Positions 15,695 to 23,822 of a stretch of 48,515 nt of DNA are shown in pieces; the first letter of the stretch is position 1; every line of letters starts with the position of its first letter. Below the pieces are notes generated by a model. It saw only the letters and a list, made by a program, of their open reading frames with translations. It made no database searches and was not told the DNA's origin. The DNA is taken from positions 1-48,515 of the IMG/VR virus record IMGVR_UViG_3300032092_000054; one strand, written 5' to 3'. This DNA comes from a virus. The translations under genes and the position numbers were made by a program.

Positions 15695-17062
15695 ATGAAA
15701 AATATAAAACTAAATAGTATACTTAGTAGAATATTAAGAGAAGATTCTCGTTTAGATGTTCTAATTGACAAATACACCAAACCAAAAAAAGACGCAGAAA
15801 AAGGAAATCCAAAAGCCCTAATGGGGATGGATATATTAGGTCAGATTATTTTCGCTGACCCAACCACAAAAAAACCCGAGGGGACCGACACCTCTGACCT
15901 TAGTTTGGAAAACTTGAAAGCGGTTCAACCCGGTCAATATGTGAATTGGATGTTAAAAAACTTTGAAAAACCCGAAGTTGATGAGTCCGGTAACATAGGT
16001 AGAGCAAGAGAATTATTCATGGAGGATTTATTCAAAGTAACAGATGATTTAGTTAAATTCACAAAATACAAACAATATTTTCCAGTTGATAAACGAGATA
16101 TAAATAAGTTCACACCTTCATCTTTATTTACTTTTTTAAATAATTTTGAGTTACCTGAAAGAATTAAGGACAAACTTAAAAAGTCAGAAGTTAAAAAAGA
16201 AATTAGAAAAGAGCGAGAAGGGTTTAGACATCCCGGAGCAACAGTTGAATTTGTTGGCGACAACTATACTGTAGTTAAAATAGAAGGTGATAGTGAGAAA
16301 TCTAGAGAGGCTGCCTCTTGGTATGGTGGATATTATGATTATGGTCAAGGTGAATCAAGATGGTGTACATCACCACCAAATTCATCCCATTTCCAAGGAT
16401 ATATCAAAAAAGGACCACTTTATGTTTTATTAGCAAATAACGATAATGGTAGTGTAGGAGGAAGAACAGGTTTACCTCAAGAGAGATACCAATTCCATTT
16501 TCCATCAGACCAGTTTATGGACAGATTAGACCATTCAATCAACTTGGTAGATTTTTTGAACGATAAAGCACCTGACCTTAAAGAATATTTCAAACCTGAA
16601 TTTGCAAAAGGTTTAGTGTCATCAGGTAATAAGATAGACATTTCTTATCCTAATAGTTCTTCGGGAAAATATATCGCACTTTACGGGTTTGAAGAACTTA
16701 TTGAAAATTTACCTGAAACAATAACAGAATTTGGGTTTGTTAATAAGTCAAGTCAAAAATTGGCTTGGGAAATTCCGGCAAGTATCGGTAGATTTAAACA
16801 ACTTACTATGTTACAATTAGATGGAGTTGTTAAAACTTTGCCTGATGAGATTGGTGGATTAACTAACTTATTTATGTTAGTTTTGTCAAACAATCCACAA
16901 CTTAAATCTTTACCCGCATCAATAGGTAAATTAAATAATATCGTTGTAATGAACCTTATGGGATGTGATAGCAATTTGTTTAAAACATTACCTGAAGAAG
17001 TTCAAAAACAATTTGGCACAGAATCACACGCAGAGCAGTTTTACGTTCATAATACAAACTAA
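15695..17062 (+). CDS. paralogue: WCTS domain plus leucine-rich repeats
   Basis: This 455-residue protein begins MKNIKLNSILSRILRE|D, again with a candidate [L/I]-x-E cleavage site. The shared domain has ESRWCTSPPNSSHFQGYIKK (about 220-239) and PLYVLLANND. The C-terminus has leucine-rich repeats (LTMLQLDGVVKTLPDEIGG, NPQLKSLPASIGKLNN). The blocks GKYIALYGFEELIENL and GKYIALYGFDALIKNL in the two proteins show common descent. The gene follows its paralogue by 19 bases and is probably co-transcribed. Function is unknown. Confidence 0.78.
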   Translation: MKNIKLNSILSRILREDSRLDVLIDKYTKPKKDAEKGNPKALMGMDILGQIIFADPTTKKPEGTDTSDLSLENLKAVQPGQYVNWMLKNFEKPEVDESGNIGRARELFMEDLFKVTDDLVKFTKYKQYFPVDKRDINKFTPSSLFTFLNNFELPERIKDKLKKSEVKKEIRKEREGFRHPGATVEFVGDNYTVVKIEGDSEKSREAASWYGGYYDYGQGESRWCTSPPNSSHFQGYIKKGPLYVLLANNDNGSVGGRTGLPQERYQFHFPSDQFMDRLDHSINLVDFLNDKAPDLKEYFKPEFAKGLVSSGNKIDISYPNSSSGKYIALYGFEELIENLPETITEFGFVNKSSQKLAWEIPASIGRFKQLTMLQLDGVVKTLPDEIGGLTNLFMLVLSNNPQLKSLPASIGKLNNIVVMNLMGCDSNLFKTLPEEVQKQFGTESHAEQFYVHNTN

Positions 17063-17063
17063 A

Positions 17064-17357
17064 ATGAATAACTTAGATGTAGAAATCTATATGAGTCAAT
17101 TTGTGACTTTCTTTGAGAATAACCCAAACGATTTGTTAGATTTGATTGGGGACTCAGATAAAGAATCATTTTATGATTTAGTTAAAGCACAATGCGAGAA
17201 AAATTTTGATTCAGGAGACGAAATTTCTTTAACACAACATCAGATTATAGAAATCGTTGTCAAACTCAAAAAAGTGAATTTGGAAACTCACAAAATGGTA
17301 GTCATTGTAGACAAAGTTTTTCAATCAACATCATTTGGAATAATTGGGTTAAATTAA
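17064..17357 (+). CDS. small unknown protein after LRR genes
   Basis: This 97-residue acidic, helical protein (DVEIYMSQFVTFFENNPNDL, LTQHQIIEIVVKLKK) has its ATG at 17064, one base after the previous stop. No family is recognised. Confidence 0.65.
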   Translation: MNNLDVEIYMSQFVTFFENNPNDLLDLIGDSDKESFYDLVKAQCEKNFDSGDEISLTQHQIIEIVVKLKKVNLETHKMVVIVDKVFQSTSFGIIGLN

Positions 17358-17389
17358 TTTGGTTTTCTAAGAAAAAATAGATATTTTTG
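17358..17389 (+). promoter_or_regulatory. Bacteroidetes-type promoter TTTGGT-N18-TATTTTTG
   Basis: A -33 TTTGGT (17358-17363) and a -7 TATTTTTG (17382-17389) lie 22 bases before the ATG at 17412. Confidence 0.65.
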
Positions 17390-17411
17390 TAAAATCAATA
17401 TTCTGTTTTTT

Positions 17412-19061
17412 ATGAAAGAAGGTTCTATTGAATTATATAAGTTCGAGAAAAAAATTTATCAAGTTAGTACATTCAAGAATTACTGTGAAGTAAGGGATAA
17501 AGACCAACCATACTCTTTAGAACTCGCCCATTCAAGAAACGGAACATTTCATACTGATAAATTTTATGAAACAGAAGAGGCATTTGTTGAAAACTTCGCG
17601 AATCCTTTCGCTTATGTATTAAGACAAAATAAAACAATTGTTGTTGAAAAGATTGGGGATAAAATATCAATCAAAGTATTTCTAACCCAAAAAGCAAGAG
17701 AATTAAGTAAAGTATATTTCAGGGAAAGTAGGCGTTGTCATTTCGTTACATATAATGTAAAAACAAACGATTTATATGATGGTTTTATTCATAATTACCA
17801 CCTGAAAAGAAACAAAAAAAAGTCGCTAAGAAGAAACCAATTTTGGACGCAACCCCTTCAAAATATATCGGACATAATTAGAGGTATAATAAACGAACCG
17901 ACAAAAAAATCATTAGATGTTATTAAAGAAGTAGAAGATATTTTTAATATATTCATTAATAATATACCAAACGCAGAGAAAAGTTTTCTATATACACCCG
18001 ATGATGTGTTATTCAAAACAAGAGCCAATATTATGGGAGTAAAACTTCCTGATAACTGGCAAGTGTTTTCAAAAATGTATCCAACACCGACCAAGAAGTT
18101 ATTAAAAAAACATAACTTTAAGTTCATAGATGCCTTACAAAGTTATTATGAATTGTCAGGTGGTAAGTTTAAAAAAATATTCCATCAGTTGGACCACATC
18201 AACACTCAAACTTTAGTGTTTATTGTTGCTTATTTTGGTCCGGATTTTATTAGAACTCAAAGTGCTGAAAATTTAAAAGAAGTAATTAGTTTTTCTGAAA
18301 AATGGAATTATGTATATCTTTTAGAAAAACTTAACGAGGTGAAACTATCCGAGTTAGAAAAAAATAACTTTTGGAAAATGTTTGTTCTTTCTTGTGGGGA
18401 TAATATTAACCTATCTACCATAATTGACCACATAGAGTTAATAATCAAATTAAGAAGACACGGTGAGGACACTAAGTTTAAAGCCAAAACTTTAACAGAG
18501 TTCAGAGTAGAACATGCCGATTTCTCTGTACTACTTGAATCTTACAGAAAAGGGATTTGTTATAGATTTTATAATGATAAATTCACCGAAAGGGTACAAC
18601 AACCAATTTTTGTTAAAGAGTATTACTATCCTGTGTTGTTAACATCAACTGTAGAATACAATGAGGAGTCCTCACATCAATCAAATTGTGTTCGGGGATA
18701 TGTTGATAAGGTGGCGTCTATTATCATTTCTTTAAGAAAGGGAGATGAGTTTTCTAAAGAAAGAGCAACCATTGAATATAGTATAAACGCAAGAACTGGT
18801 AAGTTGTCTTTGACAAATGTTCAGTGTTTGGGTAGGTTTAATAATAAACTATCAAGTGAGTGGGATAAAGTAGTAAGACATTTGGATGAAAGAATGGCAA
18901 TCTTGGGTAGTTCAAACGTATTTACCTTACCTGAAATGGTTACTAAATTTAAAAACAAAGAACTTTATCAAAAAGCGGTTATCGAACCAAAAGGTAATGT
19001 GATTTGGGACAATGAGACTGAAAACACTTTAAATGATAATTTATTTGAAATGCCAATATGA
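17412..19061 (+). CDS. PcfJ-like protein
   Basis: This 549-residue protein carries a PcfJ-like domain near its C-terminus: ESSHQSNCVRGYVDKVASII (about 417-436), then SLRKGDEFSKERATIEY and LTNVQCLGRFN. PcfJ domains are common in phages and conjugative elements and their biochemical role is unknown to me. The long N-terminal part (1-400) is helical, with repeated WxxVxxLLEKLNEVKL-like stretches. It has its own host-type promoter and overlaps the next gene by 4 bases. Confidence 0.8.
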   Translation: MKEGSIELYKFEKKIYQVSTFKNYCEVRDKDQPYSLELAHSRNGTFHTDKFYETEEAFVENFANPFAYVLRQNKTIVVEKIGDKISIKVFLTQKARELSKVYFRESRRCHFVTYNVKTNDLYDGFIHNYHLKRNKKKSLRRNQFWTQPLQNISDIIRGIINEPTKKSLDVIKEVEDIFNIFINNIPNAEKSFLYTPDDVLFKTRANIMGVKLPDNWQVFSKMYPTPTKKLLKKHNFKFIDALQSYYELSGGKFKKIFHQLDHINTQTLVFIVAYFGPDFIRTQSAENLKEVISFSEKWNYVYLLEKLNEVKLSELEKNNFWKMFVLSCGDNINLSTIIDHIELIIKLRRHGEDTKFKAKTLTEFRVEHADFSVLLESYRKGICYRFYNDKFTERVQQPIFVKEYYYPVLLTSTVEYNEESSHQSNCVRGYVDKVASIIISLRKGDEFSKERATIEYSINARTGKLSLTNVQCLGRFNNKLSSEWDKVVRHLDERMAILGSSNVFTLPEMVTKFKNKELYQKAVIEPKGNVIWDNETENTLNDNLFEMPI

Positions 19062-19399
19062 AAGAAGTAGAGTTATTCAAAATAGAACAGGAGTTCCTAA
19101 AAAGACAAGATAGATTGTTAAGTGTAATAACTTTAAACGACCTTGAGTTAAGTCCGCTTTTTTTTGAGGAAAACGAAAAATTAGTGGATGAATATGTATA
19201 TATAGATATCAGTAACTACAGTAAAATCTCTGGTGGTGATATCAGAGAATACATTGTAAAGTTAAAAGAGGGATACTTCCTATACTTCTCAAGAAGACCA
19301 AATGATAGTAGATATTGTCTAAAGGTTTTCTTTAGTAGTGATAAGAAATATTCTGATATAATTTATCAAATAAACAGATTAAACAATATAAAAAAATGA
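19058..19399 (+). CDS. unknown 113-residue protein
   Basis: This is an acidic N-terminus followed by a beta-rich part (ISGGDIREYIVKLKEGYFLY, RRPNDSRYCLKVFF). It is translationally coupled to the PcfJ-like gene (ATGA overlap) and to thioredoxin downstream. No family is recognised. Confidence 0.7.
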   Translation: MKEVELFKIEQEFLKRQDRLLSVITLNDLELSPLFFEENEKLVDEYVYIDISNYSKISGGDIREYIVKLKEGYFLYFSRRPNDSRYCLKVFFSSDKKYSDIIYQINRLNNIKK

Positions 19400-19710
19400 T
19401 TGAATTAACAGCACAACAAGTACAAGAAAAAATTTCAGCAAATGAAGATTTCATTTTAGATTGCTTCACGTTATGGTGTGGCCCCTGTAAGGTAATGATG
19501 CCGATGTTAGAAAGTGCGTCTTCACAAATTTCAGGTTTGAACATTTATAAATACAACGCAGATTCTGATAGAGACTTCACATCTAAATTAGGTATAAGAG
19601 GTGTTCCAACTATCAAAGGATTTAAAGATGGTAAAGAGGTTTTTAATAAAGTGGGTATTATGCAAACAAACGAAATCATAAATTTATCTAATCAACTTAT
19701 TAATGGATAA
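19396..19710 (+). CDS. thioredoxin
   Basis: This 104-residue thioredoxin has the active site WCGPCK (about 29-34), the cis-proline loop RGVPTIKGF and the glycine turn FKDGKEVF. It reduces protein disulfides. In phages thioredoxin may serve a reductase or a polymerase, but neither partner is in this window. It overlaps glutaredoxin by 8 bases. Confidence 0.95.
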   Translation: MIELTAQQVQEKISANEDFILDCFTLWCGPCKVMMPMLESASSQISGLNIYKYNADSDRDFTSKLGIRGVPTIKGFKDGKEVFNKVGIMQTNEIINLSNQLING

Positions 19711-19987
19711 GTTATTAATTGTTTTCACAATGGAGGGATGTCCATTTTGTCAAATAATGAAAGATAGATTGACCGAGGAAGAAATCGATTTTTACGAAAG
19801 AGATATTAACGTGTATGAGGAAGAGTACGACATGTTCAAGGAAATAACCGAGAATGATTTCGTACCGGCATTTATGATTGTTGAAAATCCTGACGACGAA
19901 CCATTCAGTCATTTATTTGCCCCTGAAAGGGACTACAATGAAATTGAAGAAGGCATTGGTATCATCAAGGAACATTTCAACCGTTAA
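19703..19987 (+). CDS. glutaredoxin
   Basis: This 94-residue glutaredoxin has the CPFC active site (about 12-15), then LTEEEIDFYERDINV and NDFVPAFMI with the cis-proline. It pairs with the upstream thioredoxin and probably supplies reducing power for nucleotide metabolism. Confidence 0.92.
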   Translation: MDKLLIVFTMEGCPFCQIMKDRLTEEEIDFYERDINVYEEEYDMFKEITENDFVPAFMIVENPDDEPFSHLFAPERDYNEIEEGIGIIKEHFNR

Positions 19988-20001
19988 GGTATTTATGTCA
20001 T

Positions 20002-20355
20002 ATGGACATAATAGTAGATAGACCACAGTTAGTTAGAACGGCATTATTATACCTGAATATGAATTTCGGAGATTTAACTCGAAAAACCAATTCAGAATAC
20101 CCTAACTCAGTATTTTACGTAAATTCAAATAATGAGGTTATGATGGAAGACGATAAGAACACTGAGCGTGTTTATATTGACAATGACCATATTTGGTCAA
20201 AAATTGAATCGTTATTTCACCTTGACTATGATGATACTCAATCAATTATTAAGGTATGGTTGGAGGAGACTTACAAATTGGGGGGAGTAATACCAAAACA
20301 AGTCAGAATCGTCTCACGTGTTCGTTGGAGGAGACTTACAAATTGGAATGATTAA
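20002..20355 (+). CDS. phage paralogue family A, member 1
   Basis: This 117-residue protein of unknown function has a conserved core: MDIIVDRPQLVRTALLYLNM, FGDLT, VFYVNSNNEV, HIWSKIESLFHLDYDDTQSI and VWLEETYKLGG. It is one of six family members in the window. The last 20 residues read through a unique stretch and a second, out-of-frame copy of the WLEETYKL-coding DNA (giving RWRRLTNW). The start codon is only 5 bases after a TATTTAT box and lies in a small hairpin loop. Confidence 0.75.
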   Translation: MDIIVDRPQLVRTALLYLNMNFGDLTRKTNSEYPNSVFYVNSNNEVMMEDDKNTERVYIDNDHIWSKIESLFHLDYDDTQSIIKVWLEETYKLGGVIPKQVRIVSRVRWRRLTNWND

Positions 20356-20369
20356 GATATTTATGTCAT

Positions 20370-20684
20370 ATGGACATAATAGTAGATAGACCACAATTAG
20401 TTAGAACGGCATTATTATACCTGAATATGAATTTCGGAGATTTAACACCAGAGAAGTATGAGGATATTAACTCAGTATTTTACGTTAATCCAAGTGATGA
20501 ACTTATGATGGAATACGATAAGGAAAATGAGCGTGTCTATATTCAAAATGACCATATTTGGTCAAAAATTCAATCGTTATTTCACCTTGACTATGATGAT
20601 ACTCAATCAATTATTAAGGTATGGTTGGAGGAGACTTATAAAATGGGGGGATTAACACCATTGCCATCCTTCATGGATACATAA
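20370..20684 (+). CDS. phage paralogue family A, member 2
   Basis: This 104-residue protein is very similar to the previous gene over residues 1-28 and 55-96. It stops inside the unique stretch, so the second repeat copy (20689-20712) is non-coding here yet still present at the same 65-base distance. The upstream TATTTAT box is at 20358-20364. Function is unknown. Confidence 0.75.
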   Translation: MDIIVDRPQLVRTALLYLNMNFGDLTPEKYEDINSVFYVNPSDELMMEYDKENERVYIQNDHIWSKIQSLFHLDYDDTQSIIKVWLEETYKMGGLTPLPSFMDT

Positions 20685-20734
20685 ATGTGTTGGAGAAAAC
20701 TTATAAATTAGGATGATTAATATATTTATGTCAT

Positions 20735-21082
20735 ATGGACATAATAGTAGATAAACCACAGTTAGTAAGAGTAATGTTATTATACCTGAATATGAATTTC
20801 GGGGATTTAACACCAAAATCTTATTTGAATATTCCTGATAAAGTATTTTACGTAGATAAACAAGGTGGGACAGTATTAGAATATGAAGAGGATAATGGAT
20901 TTGAACCAACTGTTTGGGTTGATACAAAACTTCTTTGGTCAAGAATAGAAAACGCTTTCCATCTTAATTATAATGATATACAATCAATATTAAAGGTATG
21001 GTTGAAAGAAACATATAATTTCGAGGAAATATCGGTAAGCCAGGCTAGTCTAGGTTTAGATTTTGATTTTGATTTTGATTAA
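20735..21082 (+). CDS. phage paralogue family A, member 3
   Basis: This 115-residue member is more diverged (VWLKETYNFEEISVSQ). It lacks a second repeat copy and ends in DFDFDFD, encoded by three GATTTT units. The TATTTAT box is at 20723-20729. A terminator follows the gene, so this is the end of array A. Confidence 0.75.
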   Translation: MDIIVDKPQLVRVMLLYLNMNFGDLTPKSYLNIPDKVFYVDKQGGTVLEYEEDNGFEPTVWVDTKLLWSRIENAFHLNYNDIQSILKVWLKETYNFEEISVSQASLGLDFDFDFD

Positions 21083-21117
21083 ATCAAAGTAAGATTTTTA
21101 TAAGATTAGTATATTAT

Positions 21118-21150
21118 AAACCCACCTAAAAAAGGTGGGTTTTGTGTTTT
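21118..21150 (+). terminator. terminator after array A
   Basis: AAACCCACCT pairs with AGGTGGGTTT, followed by a T-rich tract (TTTTGTGTTTT). Confidence 0.85.
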
Positions 21151-21155
21151 TCAGA

Positions 21156-21162
21156 TATTTAT
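21156..21162 (+). promoter_or_regulatory. TATTTAT box (putative late promoter)
   Basis: TATTTATAG immediately follows the terminator and lies 46 bases before the ATG at 21209. Confidence 0.4.
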
Positions 21163-21208
21163 AGGTAAATCCTTAAAATGAATACTAAACCTAAAAATAT
21201 ACTAACAG

Positions 21209-21877
21209 ATGAAAACTTTTGTCTTATTTTTGTTATTTTTAATGCCTTCATTGCTTACAGGTCAAAACTACACCATAAGTGGAAATTACACTTACGGACT
21301 ATCAATCTTTGATTTAGATAACACCTCATTTACTGATTTAAGAAACGAAAGAAGGTTCACATCGGGATATTCTTATGGAGTTTCTATTGGTAAATTTTTT
21401 GAAAAAGGGTATTATCAAAAAAAATTTTGGGGTGTTAAATTAGAATTAAATAAATTCCAAAACGCTCAAAATTTTAGAATTGTTCCTGAATCAATAAGTT
21501 TAACATCACTTAAATATATTGAAAAAAGAATACAAGTTTATGGCTATTCAGTAACCCCAATTGTAGGATATTATCCCTCCGTTGGTCAGAGTTTATTTAT
21601 AGAAGCGGGACCTTCATTTAATCAAATAACTAATGATATCCAATCCACAGTTTCAAATTCTTTAGGGTTTGACACCCAATTAACATCTTATGAGTTTAAA
21701 AAAATTTACCTTGGATTATATTTAAGGTCTGGGGTTTATTTTAACTTAACTGATTGGTTAGGTATTAATATTGCCTTATTTTCTAAAACAAACATAACAC
21801 CGATTGTTAACAATAATACTTTTAATAGTTATTTTTTTGGTGGAGATGTTGGTTTGACAATAAGATTTAAAAAATGA
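21209..21877 (+). CDS. secreted outer-membrane beta-barrel-like protein
   Basis: This 222-residue protein has an N-terminal Sec signal (TFVLFLLFLMPSLLTGQ, cut near 19). Alternating strands typical of small Bacteroidetes outer-membrane barrels follow: YSYGVSIGKFF, FIEAGPSFNQI, YLGLYLRSGVYFNLTDWLGI and a terminal GGDVGLTIRFKK ending in an aromatic/basic strand. It overlaps the next gene by 4 bases and heads the run of secreted proteins. A role in modifying the infected host surface or excluding other phages is possible. Confidence 0.75.
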   Translation: MKTFVLFLLFLMPSLLTGQNYTISGNYTYGLSIFDLDNTSFTDLRNERRFTSGYSYGVSIGKFFEKGYYQKKFWGVKLELNKFQNAQNFRIVPESISLTSLKYIEKRIQVYGYSVTPIVGYYPSVGQSLFIEAGPSFNQITNDIQSTVSNSLGFDTQLTSYEFKKIYLGLYLRSGVYFNLTDWLGINIALFSKTNITPIVNNNTFNSYFFGGDVGLTIRFKK

Positions 21878-23253
21878 GAAAACACATAATAAGTTTATTT
21901 TTTTTATTTATAACAAATATTGTTTTAGGTCAGATACCAGGACCTACCACTAATTGGTATTTTGGAACAAATGCGGGAGTAACCTTTAACTCAGGTTCTC
22001 CCGTTGCATTAACAAATGGGGTTTTAACAACGACAGAAGGAGTTGCTACTGTATCAGATAACTCAGGTAACTTATTATTTTATACCAATGGAGTATCCAT
22101 TTGGAATAGAAATCATTTGGTTATGACAAACGGTACAGGTTTATTAGGTGATATATCATCAACGCAATCTGCGATTATCGTACAAAAACCAAATCAATCT
22201 AACATATATTATGTTTTTACTTCAGATAACGACGCAGGACCTGATGGTGTACGTTACTCCATTGTTGACATGACTTTAAGTGCAGGATTAGGTGCAGTAA
22301 CTTCAAAAAACATTTTACTTAAAACACCTTCCTGTGAAAAGTTATGTGCGGTTAGACACTGTAATAATCAAGATGTTTGGGTTTTGTCTCACGATTGGAA
22401 CACAAATGTATTTACATCTTGGTTGGTGGATAATATTGGTGTTGCTAGTATCACATCTTGGTCAATATCCGGGTCTGTTGTGTCAGGAGTTACCCAATCA
22501 GCATACGGACAATTAAAGGCATCACCAAACGGAAGGAAGTTGGCGGCATGTCATTATGGATTAAACAGAATTGAATTACATGATTTTGACCCATCCACAG
22601 GTTATGTGTCAGGAGGATTTACCATATCAAACGATGTGGGTATTTATGGATGTGAATTTTCACCCGATGGTAGAATATTATATGGTGGGACAAACCAAGG
22701 TATGTTATTACAATGGGATTTATGTGCAGGAACTCAAGCGCAGATACAGGCTAGCCGTAGGGTCATATCAAACGCCGGTGCTTTCATAGGTTCAATACAA
22801 AGAGGTCCCGATGGTAAAGTATATGTTGCAAGAAATAATACATCATTGGCGGTTATAAATAACCCCAATGTTTATGGTGTAGGATGTAACTATTTGGACT
22901 TATCTATACCACTTGCAGGTAGAGCAGGTAGATTCGGACTACCAAACTTTGCATCATTTTATACTCAAGAACAATTTGTGATTCCGAATCCCGTGATTAA
23001 TTGCACAACCGCAAGTTTCACAAATCCAATCCCTAATTATACAAATTGTATAACACAAAATGTTCAATATACATACTCTTGGAATTTCGGAGATGGTACA
23101 ACATCTACTCAACAAAATCCAACTCACGTATATTTATTATCAGGGGTGTATAATGTTTCAGTTACCATAACAGGACCTTGTACATCCACCACAATAAACA
23201 AAGTTGTTAACATACCACCTGGTGGTATAACAGTGTCAGTATATACAAATTAA
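21874..23253 (+). CDS. secreted beta-propeller protein with PKD domain
   Basis: This 459-residue protein has a signal peptide (IISLFFLFITNIVLG). The long propeller-like domain (NWYFGTNAGVTFNSGSPVAL, STQSAIIVQKPNQSNIYYVF, GCEFSPDGRILYGG) is typical of Bacteroidetes proteins exported by the type IX system and annotated as gliding-motility associated. A PKD domain (YSWNFGDGTTSTQQNPTHVY) covers about 395-447. There is no type IX sorting domain on this chain; the one visible is two genes downstream. Host origin is likely. Confidence 0.82.
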   Translation: MRKHIISLFFLFITNIVLGQIPGPTTNWYFGTNAGVTFNSGSPVALTNGVLTTTEGVATVSDNSGNLLFYTNGVSIWNRNHLVMTNGTGLLGDISSTQSAIIVQKPNQSNIYYVFTSDNDAGPDGVRYSIVDMTLSAGLGAVTSKNILLKTPSCEKLCAVRHCNNQDVWVLSHDWNTNVFTSWLVDNIGVASITSWSISGSVVSGVTQSAYGQLKASPNGRKLAACHYGLNRIELHDFDPSTGYVSGGFTISNDVGIYGCEFSPDGRILYGGTNQGMLLQWDLCAGTQAQIQASRRVISNAGAFIGSIQRGPDGKVYVARNNTSLAVINNPNVYGVGCNYLDLSIPLAGRAGRFGLPNFASFYTQEQFVIPNPVINCTTASFTNPIPNYTNCITQNVQYTYSWNFGDGTTSTQQNPTHVYLLSGVYNVSVTITGPCTSTTINKVVNIPPGGITVSVYTN

Positions 23254-23255
23254 CT

Positions 23256-23822
23256 ATGAAAAAAATAATTATTACACTTATTCTTACAGTTCTATCGATT
23301 GTAGGATATTCGCAAGTTCCCACCCCCAATCCTGCAAATGGTACTTTTTATTGCCCTAACGAAGTTCAAGTATATGGTGACCAAGTTATTGACCCTTTGG
23401 CAACATACTCATTCACAATCTTACCGGCATTTCCTTTTAACGTAATTTCAAATGGAGACCAAATTCAGGTAACTTGGACAACACCCGGGGTTTATACAGT
23501 GTCAATTACAAAAACAATAGGTCAGTGTTCTTCAACTGCACAAGCAACAATCACTATTTATCAACCCACTATTCCTGTTGTAATTAACGATGTTTTATGT
23601 CAAGGAAATGGAACAATAAACTTGACTGCGAATCCACTTGGGACTAATCCAGTGTATAACGGAGTTGGTGTTACAGGAAACGTATTTGACGCATCAGGAC
23701 TAGCACCTGGTAATTATCCTATCGCTTTTACTTCTACAGATGCTAATGGTTGTCCGATGTCAGGTAATGGTTTAATTGTAATCACTCCTCCTCCCGCAGT
23801 ACCGACAATATATACTGACTGA
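23256..23822 (+). CDS. secreted Ig-like/PKD-fold protein
   Basis: This 188-residue protein has a clear signal peptide (MKKIIITLILTVLSIVGYSQ) and two Ig-like modules (VQVTWTTPGVYTVSITKTIG-type strand pattern at about 50-95 and NLTANPLGTNPVYNGVGVTG near 125-144). It ends in PTIYTD, much as the previous protein ends in SVYTN. It lies two bases after the previous stop and touches the next start. It resembles an excised middle part of a type IX cargo protein. Confidence 0.75.
   Translation: MKKIIITLILTVLSIVGYSQVPTPNPANGTFYCPNEVQVYGDQVIDPLATYSFTILPAFPFNVISNGDQIQVTWTTPGVYTVSITKTIGQCSSTAQATITIYQPTIPVVINDVLCQGNGTINLTANPLGTNPVYNGVGVTGNVFDASGLAPGNYPIAFTSTDANGCPMSGNGLIVITPPPAVPTIYTD

Larger units (their letters stand above)
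19990..21082 (+). repeat. tandem paralogue array A with CRISPR-sized repeat-spacer units
   Basis: Three paralogous genes (20002, 20370, 20735) each begin in a conserved segment: a TATTTAT box and a hairpin TTATGTC-ATATG-GACATAA with the ATG in its loop. At the ends of the first two genes a segment of about 36 bases (starting at 20259 and 20624, GTTGGAGGAGACTTA...) is followed by a unique stretch of about 29 bases and then by a partial second copy (20324-20346 and 20689-20712). The period is 65 bases in both, although the unique stretches are unrelated. Confidence 0.75.
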
